The translations under genes were made by a program, and so were the position numbers. Source: Marivivens aquimaris (lineage in GTDB: Bacteria; Pseudomonadota; Alphaproteobacteria; Rhodobacterales; Rhodobacteraceae). Taken from it: a stretch of DNA of 64,000 bases. How positions within the stretch are numbered: position 1 is the first letter of the stretch; every line of letters begins with the position of its first letter. The notes beneath the pieces are model-generated. The model was not told where the DNA came from. It did not search any database and worked only from the letters and a program-made list of their open reading frames with translations. Positions 9,018 through 16,098 of the stretch are shown one piece after another. Location: NCBI RefSeq assembly GCF_015220045.1, contig NZ_JADBGB010000001.1, positions 1,145,001-1,209,000 of the forward strand. The letters run 5' to 3'.

Positions 9018-9479
9018 TTAGAGCGGCAGTGCGACGGTAGACTTGATCTCTTCCATCGACAGCAGCGCTGTTACGTTGTGGATGCGGACCTCGGAAATCA
9101 GGGCCTGATAGAACTCGTCATAGGCACGGGCGTTCTTCACGCGGACCTTGAGGATGTAGTCGATGTCCCCCGCAAGGCGGTGCGCTTCCTGCACTTCGGG
9201 ACGAGCTTTCAGAGCGCCGAGGAACTTCTGCTGCCAGTCGGATTCATGCGCGCTGGTGCGGATCAGAACGAAGAAACATGCTTCAAAACCAAGCGCCTCC
9301 GCGTCGAGCAGCACGGTCTGCTGACCGATGATGCCAGCCTCGCGCATTTTGCGGATACGATTCCAGACGGGGGTCTTCGAAGAGCCGACATTTTTCGCAA
9401 TATCGTCCAAGGATTGGCCGGCATCGCGCTGGAGTTCGCTGAGGATTTTCCGATCCATCTCGTCAATTCGCAACGCCAT
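9018..9479 (-). CDS. Lrp/AsnC-family transcriptional regulator
   Basis: This 153-aa protein has an N-terminal winged helix-turn-helix (about residues 4-60, starting MALRIDEMDRKIL) and a C-terminal AsnC/RAM ligand-binding domain (about 65-150), the full length of the family. The reading frame runs further upstream, but the start at 9479 matches the conserved N-terminus. It is divergent from cysG, and the 135-base gap holds two inverted repeats. I infer that it controls the sulfate assimilation operon, perhaps in response to a sulfur amino acid. The family and orientation are seen; the regulon is inference. Confidence 0.88.
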   Translation of the reverse strand: MALRIDEMDRKILSELQRDAGQSLDDIAKNVGSSKTPVWNRIRKMREAGIIGQQTVLLDAEALGFEACFFVLIRTSAHESDWQQKFLGALKARPEVQEAHRLAGDIDYILKVRVKNARAYDEFYQALISEVRIHNVTALLSMEEIKSTVALPL

Positions 9480-9506
9480 TCCTGTTTTCCCTCTGGTTTG
9501 GAACGA

Positions 9507-9527
9507 ACGTGCCATATCGCGGCACGT
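9507..9527. promoter_or_regulatory. Inverted repeat, candidate operator for the Lrp-type regulator
   Basis: ACGTGCC and GGCACGT form a perfect 7-bp inverted repeat around a 7-base spacer. It lies 28 bases upstream of the regulator start and about 90 bases upstream of cysG, so it is placed to act on both promoters. No -35/-10 pair can be assigned confidently. Confidence 0.45.
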
Positions 9528-9545
9528 CACGAACATAATTCCTTA

Positions 9546-9567
9546 TTTGCCGCACGCAATAGGCAAA
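9546..9567. promoter_or_regulatory. Second inverted repeat in the cysG promoter region
   Basis: TTTGCC and GGCAAA form a perfect 6-bp inverted repeat with a 10-base spacer, centred about 40 bases downstream of the first repeat. Its half-site (GCC/GGC core) resembles the first site, which would fit binding of a multimeric Lrp-type protein. It could alternatively overlap the -35 region of the cysG promoter. Confidence 0.35.
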
Positions 9568-9614
9568 AACGGTACGTATGTCCTATATAAAGTCACAGAA
9601 ACGGAGCCAGAGAT

Positions 9615-11012
9615 ATGCAGCACTTTCCGATCTTTCTGTCTGTCAAAGACCAGACCATCGTCCTCGTGGGCGGCGGTGAGGCTGCGCTTGCCAAACTCCG
9701 CCTGCTGACCAAGACCGAAGCCCGCATCGTGGTCTATGCCACTGACCCGCACGCCGATCTGGTCCGTCTGGCCGCGGAAGGCAAGATCAAGCTTTTGAAC
9801 CGCGAGTTCGACTACGGCGACGCACGCGGTGCCCGTCTGGTCTATGCCGCGACCGAGGACGAACTGGTTGACGCGCGCATCGTTGCCATCGCCCACGACG
9901 ATGGCGTTCTGGCGAATGTGGTCGACAACCTCGCGCTGTCGGATTTCATCACCCCCGCCATTGTAGACCGCGATCCCGTGGCCGTTGCCATCGGCACCGA
10001 AGGTGCTGCGCCTGTTCTGGCCCGCGCGATCAAGGCCGACCTTGAAGAGCGCCTGCCCTCGAACCTCGGTATGCTGGCGCGTATCGGCAAAGCCTTCCGC
10101 CACGCTGCCGACGTTCTGCCGATGGGCCGCAAGCGCCGCGATTTCTGGGCGGACTACTATTTCAACGAGGGCCCGCATGTGGCCGCTCGTGGTGAGGACG
10201 CTCTGAACGACACGCTCGGTGCGCTCCTCGACAAGCACATCATGTCCGGCGAAGAAGCCGGCCGCGTCGATCTGGTCGGCGCTGGTCCGGGTGATCCGGA
10301 GCTCCTGACGCTGAAGGCCCGCAAGGCGCTCGATAAGGCTGACGTCGTGATCTACGACCGCCTTGTTGCGCCCGAGATCCTCGAACTCGCCCGCCGCGAA
10401 GCGATCATGATCAACGCTGGCAAAGAAGGCTTCGGCGCTTCGACCGCGCAGGACGACATCAACGCGATGATCGTCGAGCACGCGCTGGACGGCCACCATG
10501 TCGTGCGCCTGAAAGCGGGTGATCCGACGGTCTTCGGTCGCCTCGACGAAGAGATCGAAGCAATCGAGGCTGCGGGCATCGCCTATTCCATCGTTCCGGG
10601 TATCACGGCAGCATCCGCTGCTGTCGCCCAGATCGGCCAGAGCCTGACCAAGCGCGAGCGCAACGCCTCGGTGCGTCTGCTCACCGGTCACGACATGAAG
10701 GGCTTTTGCGATCACGACTGGCGCACCCTCGCCCGCGATGGCGAAGTCGCTGCGATCTACATGGGCAAGCGCGCTGCGCGTTTTGTTCAGGGTCGCCTGC
10801 TGATGCACGGCGCATCGCCTGAAACGCCTGTGACCATCATCGAAAACGCCAGCCGCGCAGACAGCCGCGTCATTGCGACCACGCTGGGCGAGCTGGAACC
10901 GACCATGACCACGGCAGGCCTCAAAGGTCCGGCCATCACTTTCTACGGCCTTGCCCCGCGCCACGCGGCAGAGGCTATCCAATCCATTTCCCGTAAGGAG
11001 GCATCGCAATGA
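9615..11012 (+). CDS. cysG: Siroheme synthase CysG (trifunctional)
   Basis: CysG makes siroheme, the cofactor of the sulfite reductase encoded two genes downstream. The 465-aa protein has two parts. The N-terminal precorrin-2 dehydrogenase/ferrochelatase starts with a Rossmann motif (VGGGEAALAK, about residues 17-27). The C-terminal uroporphyrinogen-III methyltransferase starts near residue 219 (VGAGPGDPELLT) and contains KAGDPTVFGR and PGITAASAA. This is the usual length of the fused enzyme. It is the first gene of the operon, and its stop overlaps the next ATG by four bases. Confidence 0.95.
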   Translation: MQHFPIFLSVKDQTIVLVGGGEAALAKLRLLTKTEARIVVYATDPHADLVRLAAEGKIKLLNREFDYGDARGARLVYAATEDELVDARIVAIAHDDGVLANVVDNLALSDFITPAIVDRDPVAVAIGTEGAAPVLARAIKADLEERLPSNLGMLARIGKAFRHAADVLPMGRKRRDFWADYYFNEGPHVAARGEDALNDTLGALLDKHIMSGEEAGRVDLVGAGPGDPELLTLKARKALDKADVVIYDRLVAPEILELARREAIMINAGKEGFGASTAQDDINAMIVEHALDGHHVVRLKAGDPTVFGRLDEEIEAIEAAGIAYSIVPGITAASAAVAQIGQSLTKRERNASVRLLTGHDMKGFCDHDWRTLARDGEVAAIYMGKRAARFVQGRLLMHGASPETPVTIIENASRADSRVIATTLGELEPTMTTAGLKGPAITFYGLAPRHAAEAIQSISRKEASQ

Positions 11013-11311
11013 GCCGCCGGTTCACACCGAAAGTTGTCACCGCAAATCACCTGCTCGAAGGTGACGCCATCTGGCTGACCGCCGACGACCGCTGGACCCG
11101 CGATATGTGCGAGGCCGAGCTGATCGAGGACGAGGCCCACGCAGATATCCGTCTGCTGTTCGCCGCCTCGCAGCAGGACGTCGTTGTCGGCCCGTATTTG
11201 GCCGATGCCGTCGCCGGAGAAAACGGCCCCGAGCCGACCCATTTCCGTGAAGATTTCCGGACCAAAGGTCCGTCGAACTACGCCCACGGCAAGCAAGTGG
11301 AGCTGAGCTAA
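11009..11311 (+). CDS. DUF2849 small protein of the sulfate assimilation operon
   Basis: This 100-aa soluble protein is recognised as DUF2849, a family regularly found between cysG and cysI in alphaproteobacteria. It has no Cys motif and no membrane segment; the C-terminus reads KGPSNYAHGKQVEL. It starts on the cysG stop (ATGA), and its TAA overlaps the cysI ATG (TAATG), so translation is coupled on both sides. The role is unknown; context suggests an accessory for siroheme delivery or sulfite reductase function, which is inference. Confidence 0.8.
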   Translation: MSRRFTPKVVTANHLLEGDAIWLTADDRWTRDMCEAELIEDEAHADIRLLFAASQQDVVVGPYLADAVAGENGPEPTHFREDFRTKGPSNYAHGKQVELS

Positions 11312-12981
11312 TGTATAAGTACAACGACTTTGACGAAGCATTTGTCCGCACCCGCGTCGCCCAGTTCGGCGATCAGGTTCAGCGCCGCATCGACGGTGTT
11401 CTGACCGAGGACGAATTCCGCCCGCTGCGCCTGATGAACGGCCTGTACCTTCAGCTGCACGCCTACATGCTGCGCGTTGCGATCCCGTATGGCACGCTGA
11501 ACGGCGCGCAGATGCGTCAGCTGGCCCACATTGCAGAGACCTACGACAAGGGCTACGGCCACTTCACCACCCGACAGAACATCCAGTATAACTGGCCGGT
11601 TCTGAAGGACGTGCCGCAGATCCTGTCGGACCTCGCGGACGTGGAAATGCACGCGCTGCAAACCTCGGGCAACACCATTCGTAACGTGACCGCCGACCAC
11701 TTTGCCGGTGCTGCTGCGGACGAAATCGAAGACCCGCGCCCGACCGCAGAACTGCTGCGTCAGTGGTCCACCGACCACCCCGAATTCCAGTTCCTGCCGC
11801 GTAAGTTCAAGATCGCCGTTTCGGGCGCCGAACATGACCGCGCCGTGACCAAGGCCCACGACATCGGCATCCGCATCGTCAAGAACGCTGCGGGCGAGGT
11901 CGGCTATCAGGTGATCGTCGGCGGCGGCCTTGGCCGTACCCCGATGGTTGGCAAAGTCATCAAGGACTTCCTGCCGCGCGAAGACCTTCTGCCCTACACC
12001 GAAGCCGTTGTTTCGGTCTGGAACCTGCTGGGCCGCCGCGACAACAAGTACAAGGCGCGTATCAAGATCACCGTCCACGAAAACGGTCTTGAAGAAATCT
12101 CGCGTCTGGTCGAGGAACGCTTCGCCGCGATCCGTCCGACCTTCTCGGGCGTCGATCAGGAGCTGCTGGCGCAGATCTGGGAACACTTCACCCCGCCGGC
12201 CTACGACAACGCGCCGTTCGACGTGTTCGAAGCCCGTCTGGCGACTGATCCCGTGTTCCGTTCGTGGGCTGACACCAACCTGACCGCGCACAAGAACGAC
12301 AGCTACGCGATCGTCACCGTTTCGCTGAAAAAGCACGGCGCAACGCCGGGTGATGCGAGCGCCGAGCAGATGCGCGTGCTGGCTGATCTGGCCGAGAAAT
12401 ACGCTCACGATGAGCTGCGTATCAGCCACGAACAGAACGTGATCCTGCCGCACGTCCACCGCGCTCACCTGCCCGCGATCTACGACGCGCTGAAGGCTGC
12501 TGATCTGGCGACCGCGAACATCGGTCTGATTTCGGACATCATCGCGTGCCCGGGCATGGACTATTGCGCGCTGGCAACCGCCCGCTCGATCCCGATCGCT
12601 CAGGAAATCGCCGAACGCTTCGACGAACTGAAGCTGGAGCACGAAGTCGGCCCGCTTAAGATCAAGATCTCGGGCTGCATCAACGCATGTGGTCACCACC
12701 ACGTCGGCCACATCGGCATTCTGGGCCTCGACCGCGCTGGCGTCGAAAACTACCAGATCACCCTTGGCGGCGACGGCACCGACACCACCGTGATCGGCAC
12801 CAAGACGGGTCCGGGCTTCTCTTACGAGGAAATCACCCCCGCCATCGAGCGTATCGTGATGGCTTACCTCGACCTGCGCCTGTCGGCCGAGGAAACCTTC
12901 CTCGAAGCGTATAACCGCGTCGGGATGGCTCCGTTCAAAGCCGCACTCTACGAGGAGGCCACAGCTCATGCCGCTCAGTGA
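11311..12981 (+). CDS. cysI: Siroheme-dependent sulfite (nitrite/sulfite) reductase hemoprotein
   Basis: This enzyme reduces sulfite to sulfide with six electrons, using siroheme coupled to a [4Fe-4S] cluster. The 556-aa product shows the four cluster ligands C413, C419, C456 and C460 (C-x5-C and C-x3-C), in ACPGMDYC and SGCINAC. Duplicated ferredoxin-like reductase domains surround them. The gene lies between DUF2849 and cysH, and no nitrite-assimilation genes are nearby, so sulfite is the likely substrate. Electrons probably come from ferredoxin via the fpr product downstream, because no CysJ flavoprotein is encoded here. The stop lies 14 bases inside the cysH frame. Confidence 0.92.
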   Translation: MYKYNDFDEAFVRTRVAQFGDQVQRRIDGVLTEDEFRPLRLMNGLYLQLHAYMLRVAIPYGTLNGAQMRQLAHIAETYDKGYGHFTTRQNIQYNWPVLKDVPQILSDLADVEMHALQTSGNTIRNVTADHFAGAAADEIEDPRPTAELLRQWSTDHPEFQFLPRKFKIAVSGAEHDRAVTKAHDIGIRIVKNAAGEVGYQVIVGGGLGRTPMVGKVIKDFLPREDLLPYTEAVVSVWNLLGRRDNKYKARIKITVHENGLEEISRLVEERFAAIRPTFSGVDQELLAQIWEHFTPPAYDNAPFDVFEARLATDPVFRSWADTNLTAHKNDSYAIVTVSLKKHGATPGDASAEQMRVLADLAEKYAHDELRISHEQNVILPHVHRAHLPAIYDALKAADLATANIGLISDIIACPGMDYCALATARSIPIAQEIAERFDELKLEHEVGPLKIKISGCINACGHHHVGHIGILGLDRAGVENYQITLGGDGTDTTVIGTKTGPGFSYEEITPAIERIVMAYLDLRLSAEETFLEAYNRVGMAPFKAALYEEATAHAAQ

Positions 12982-13702
12982 TCCGGTTCAAACACGGGTC
13001 GAGGCGCTGAACGCCCGCTACAAGCACCACGGCGCGACCGCGGTCTTGGAGCACGCGCTGAAGGACGCGGAGGTGGGTAAAACCGCTCTCGTGTCGTCCT
13101 TCGGGGCAGAGTCCGTCGTGCTGCTGCACCTCGTGTCTGTGATCGACCGCACCACGCCGGTCGTCTTCATCGACACCGAGATGCTGTTTGCCGAAACGCT
13201 GGCCTACCAGCAGGAACTGACCGAGCGCCTCCACCTGAGCAACGTGCAGATCATCCGCGCGTCGGAAGAAGCGAAGAAACTCGAAGACCCCGACGGCACA
13301 CTGCATCAGTTCAACACCGATGCCTGCTGCGCCCTGCGCAAGACGATCCCGCTCCAGAACGCGCTGTCGAACTATGACGCGTGGATCACCGGACGGAAGC
13401 GTTACCAGTCGGGCACCCGCGCTGCGCTTGACTTCTTCGAGAACGAAGACGACATCCGCATCAAGATCAACCCGCTGGCTCACTGGAATAGCAGTGACCT
13501 TCAGGACTACATGGCCGAAAACCGGCTGCCCCGTCACCCGCTGGTGGCCAAGGGCTACCCGTCGATCGGCTGCGCACCGTGCACCACGCCCGTTGCCGAA
13601 GGCGAAGACCCCCGCGCTGGCCGCTGGCGGAATTCGCAAAAGGAAGAATGCGGCATTCACATCGTGGACGGCAAAGTTGTCCGCAACGGACAAGCGGCGT
13701 AA
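12968..13702 (+). CDS. cysH: Adenylylsulfate (APS) reductase, assimilatory CysH type
   Basis: This thioredoxin-dependent enzyme reduces activated sulfate to sulfite. The 244-aa protein carries the PAPS/APS reductase fold. It also has the extra cluster ligands that mark the APS-using, [4Fe-4S] subclass: C120-C121 in DACCALRK and C202/C205 in GCAPC. The catalytic cysteine is C228 in ECGIH. The start overlaps the end of cysI by 14 bases. Use of APS rather than PAPS is inferred from the cysteine pattern, which is a known discriminator. No sulfate adenylyltransferase gene lies in this window. Confidence 0.93.
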   Translation: MPLSDPVQTRVEALNARYKHHGATAVLEHALKDAEVGKTALVSSFGAESVVLLHLVSVIDRTTPVVFIDTEMLFAETLAYQQELTERLHLSNVQIIRASEEAKKLEDPDGTLHQFNTDACCALRKTIPLQNALSNYDAWITGRKRYQSGTRAALDFFENEDDIRIKINPLAHWNSSDLQDYMAENRLPRHPLVAKGYPSIGCAPCTTPVAEGEDPRAGRWRNSQKEECGIHIVDGKVVRNGQAA

Positions 13703-13712
13703 GGAGACAAAG

Positions 13713-14114
13713 ATGACCGTACTCGTACAAGATACCGGCTTTGTTGCCGATGATTTCACCGCTGCCTTCGTCCCGCTGGCCGATGCGCAATCGGGTGACG
13801 CGATCCTGATCCCGTCGGACACCAATCCGGCGGACCTGCCCAAGGCACTGGACGCAAACGGCGTGGCTATTGCCTTCCCGTCGTTCTCCGATGGCCGCGG
13901 CTTCACCCTCGCGGCGCAACTGCGCCGTCTGGGCTATCAGGGCCGTTTGCGCGCTCAGGGACACGTCATCTGCGAACAATACGCAATGGCGCGCCGTTCC
14001 GGTTTCGACGAAGTTGAGATCAGCGACGACCTTGCAGCCCGCCAGCCCGAAGCCAACTGGCTCACCCGCGCGAACTGGGAACAGAACGACTACCAGGCCC
14101 GCGTCCGCGGCTGA
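13713..14114 (+). CDS. DUF934 protein of the sulfate assimilation operon
   Basis: This 133-aa soluble protein belongs to DUF934, often labelled an oxidoreductase/reductase accessory and nearly always next to cysH/cysI in proteobacteria. It contains the family pattern FPSFSDGRGFTLAAQLRR (about residues 51-68). A strong AAGGAG at 13701-13706 precedes the ATG at 13713, 10 bases after the cysH stop. The frame is open upstream inside cysH, but that part is not homologous. Molecular role unknown; conserved context supports a part in sulfite reduction. Confidence 0.85.
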   Translation: MTVLVQDTGFVADDFTAAFVPLADAQSGDAILIPSDTNPADLPKALDANGVAIAFPSFSDGRGFTLAAQLRRLGYQGRLRAQGHVICEQYAMARRSGFDEVEISDDLAARQPEANWLTRANWEQNDYQARVRG

Positions 14115-14175
14115 ACGTCCTCTTCCCCTGACACAGATCAAAGATTAGAGATGGGTCGGGCACTAGATTGCCCGG

Positions 14176-15027
14176 ATGACACACATGACCGAACAGACAC
14201 TCGTGAAAGAAGCACCCGCTAAACCGCACCTGCCCGACGCGCAGACCGTGACAGAGGTCAAACACTACACCGACCGCCTGTTCTCGTTCCGTTGCACGCG
14301 CCCCGAAACCATGCGTTTCCGCTCGGGCGAATTCGTCATGATCGGCCTGATGGGCGATCCCGATGAAAAGACCGGCAAGGTCAAACCGCTCCTGCGCGCC
14401 TACTCCATCGCGTCCCCGTCGTGGGACGAAGAGCTGGAGTTCTACTCGATCAAGGTACAAGACGGCCCGCTGACCTCGAAGCTCCAGCACATCCAGCCGG
14501 GCGACGAGATCATCATGCGCCCCAAGCCCGTTGGCACTCTCGTCCATGACGCGCTGATCCCCGGCAAGCGTATCTGGTTCTTCGCCACCGGTACCGGCTT
14601 TGCGCCCTTCGCCTCGCTGCTACGCGAGCCGCAGACCTACGAGGACTACGACGAGATCGTCATCACTCACACCTGCCGTGAAGTGGGCGAGCTGACCTAT
14701 GGCCGCGACCTGATCGAAAGCCTGAAAACCGACGAGCTTCTGAACGACGTGATCGGCGAAGGCTTCTGGAAGAAGATCAAGTACTACCCGACCACCACCC
14801 GCGAAGAGAGCCCGAAGATGGGCCGCATCACCGACCTGATGCGTTCGGGCGAAGCATTCACCGACCTCGGTGTGCCGCAAATCAACCCCGAAACCGACCG
14901 CGCCATGGTCTGCGGCAACCTCGCTTTCAACCTTGAAATCAAGGAAATGCTCGAAGGCTACGGCCTCGAGGAAGGCGCGAACTCCAAGCCCGCGCAATAC
15001 GTCGTCGAAAAAGCGTTCCTCGACTAA
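14176..15027 (+). CDS. fpr: Ferredoxin/flavodoxin-NADP+ reductase
   Basis: This FAD enzyme transfers electrons between NADPH and ferredoxin or flavodoxin. The 283-aa product shows the FAD-binding RAYSIASP motif, the NADP-binding TGTGFAPFASLL segment, MVCGN, and the C-terminal extension ending VVEKAFLD that is typical of bacterial subclass reductases. It is the last gene of the sulfur cluster, 61 bases after DUF934, and likely supplies electrons to the sulfite reductase. A second ATG at 14185 is an alternative start. The fold and cofactor are clear; the partner protein is inferred. Confidence 0.9.
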   Translation: MTHMTEQTLVKEAPAKPHLPDAQTVTEVKHYTDRLFSFRCTRPETMRFRSGEFVMIGLMGDPDEKTGKVKPLLRAYSIASPSWDEELEFYSIKVQDGPLTSKLQHIQPGDEIIMRPKPVGTLVHDALIPGKRIWFFATGTGFAPFASLLREPQTYEDYDEIVITHTCREVGELTYGRDLIESLKTDELLNDVIGEGFWKKIKYYPTTTREESPKMGRITDLMRSGEAFTDLGVPQINPETDRAMVCGNLAFNLEIKEMLEGYGLEEGANSKPAQYVVEKAFLD

Positions 15028-15057
15028 AAACACCAAAGGCAGAGAGCCACCGCCCCC

Positions 15058-15122
15058 TGCCTTTGTGCTTCAAATATCCTGGGGTGAATTGGCCGCACGG
15101 CCAAGAGGGGCAAAGCCCCTCC
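15058..15122. repeat. Dispersed intergenic repeat, copy A
   Basis: The core TGCCTTTGTGC-N2-CAAATATCC-TGGGG is followed by a GGCCG/CGGCC stem and then a GAGGGG/CCCCTC hairpin. It fills the gap between the convergent genes fpr and the downstream dehydrogenase, so it may act as a bidirectional terminator. Two more copies are at 18563 and 49343. Confidence 0.75.
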
Positions 15123-15126
15123 CGCC

Positions 15127-15999
15127 TTACCCCATCTCTTGCAAACGCTTGAGCAGCGACGACGTATCCCACCGCTTGCCGCCAAGCTTCTGCACATCCT
15201 TGTAGAACTGATCGACCAGCGCCGTGACCGGCAGGCTCGCGCCGTTCTCGTCCGCTGTCTTCAGGCAAATCCCCAGATCCTTGCGCATCCAGTCGACCGC
15301 GAAACCGTGGTCGTAATGATCGTCCAGCATGGTCTTGTGACGGTTCATCATCTGCCAGCTGCCCGCAGCGCCTTGGCTGATGACCTCGACCACCGCCTCG
15401 CCGTCGAGACCCGCTTTCTGGGCAAAGTGCAGCGACTCGGCCAGACCCTGTACCAGACCCGCAATGGCGATCTGGTTGCACATCTTGGTCAGCTGCCCCG
15501 CGCCACATTCACCCAGCAGACGGCAGATTTTCGCGTAGGCGTCGATGACCGGCTCGGCGCGATCGAACGCTTCCTTGTCACCGCCGCACATCACCGACAG
15601 CACGCCATTTTCAGCACCCGCCTGACCGCCCGAAATCGGCGCGTCGACAAAAGCGATGCCCTTTTCCGCGGCCACAGCGTAAAGCTCGCACGTCACAGCC
15701 GCCGACACCGTGGTGTGGTCGACAAAGACCGTGCCGCTCTCCATGCCAGCAAAGGCGCCATCTTCGCCCGTGCACACGCTGCGCAGGTCGTCATCGTTGC
15801 CGACGCAGGACATAACAAATTCGGCACCGGCCACCGCCTCGGCGGGCGTCTTGCCGAAGTTGCCACCGTGCTGTTTGACCCACTCTTCGGCCTTGGATGT
15901 CGTGCGATTATAGACCGTCACGTCGTGGCCCTTCGCCGCGAGGTGCCCTGCCATGGGGTAGCCCATAACCCCCAGTCCGAGGAACGCGATTTTTGCCAT
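15127..15999 (-). CDS. 3-hydroxyisobutyrate dehydrogenase-family NAD(P)-dependent oxidoreductase
   Basis: This 290-aa beta-hydroxyacid dehydrogenase has the N-terminal Rossmann motif GLGVMGYPMAGHL (about residues 7-19), the substrate-binding signature DAPISGGQAGAENG, and the catalytic lysine region GQLTKMCNQ. These are shared by 3-hydroxyisobutyrate, tartronate semialdehyde and glyoxylate/succinic semialdehyde reductases, so the substrate is undecided. The frame is open for another 316 codons upstream, but the conserved fold starts at the ATG at 15999. The gene is divergent from the penicillin acylase-like gene and convergent with fpr. Confidence 0.88.
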   Translation of the reverse strand: MAKIAFLGLGVMGYPMAGHLAAKGHDVTVYNRTTSKAEEWVKQHGGNFGKTPAEAVAGAEFVMSCVGNDDDLRSVCTGEDGAFAGMESGTVFVDHTTVSAAVTCELYAVAAEKGIAFVDAPISGGQAGAENGVLSVMCGGDKEAFDRAEPVIDAYAKICRLLGECGAGQLTKMCNQIAIAGLVQGLAESLHFAQKAGLDGEAVVEVISQGAAGSWQMMNRHKTMLDDHYDHGFAVDWMRKDLGICLKTADENGASLPVTALVDQFYKDVQKLGGKRWDTSSLLKRLQEMG

Positions 16000-16098
16000 G
16001 TGCTTGCCCTTTCGCCAATTGCCACATATCGGGTTTAGGGGAAACCTAGAGCCCGCGCGCTCTGGCGTAAAGACACGAGCACTGCGGTAGGAATTCGA

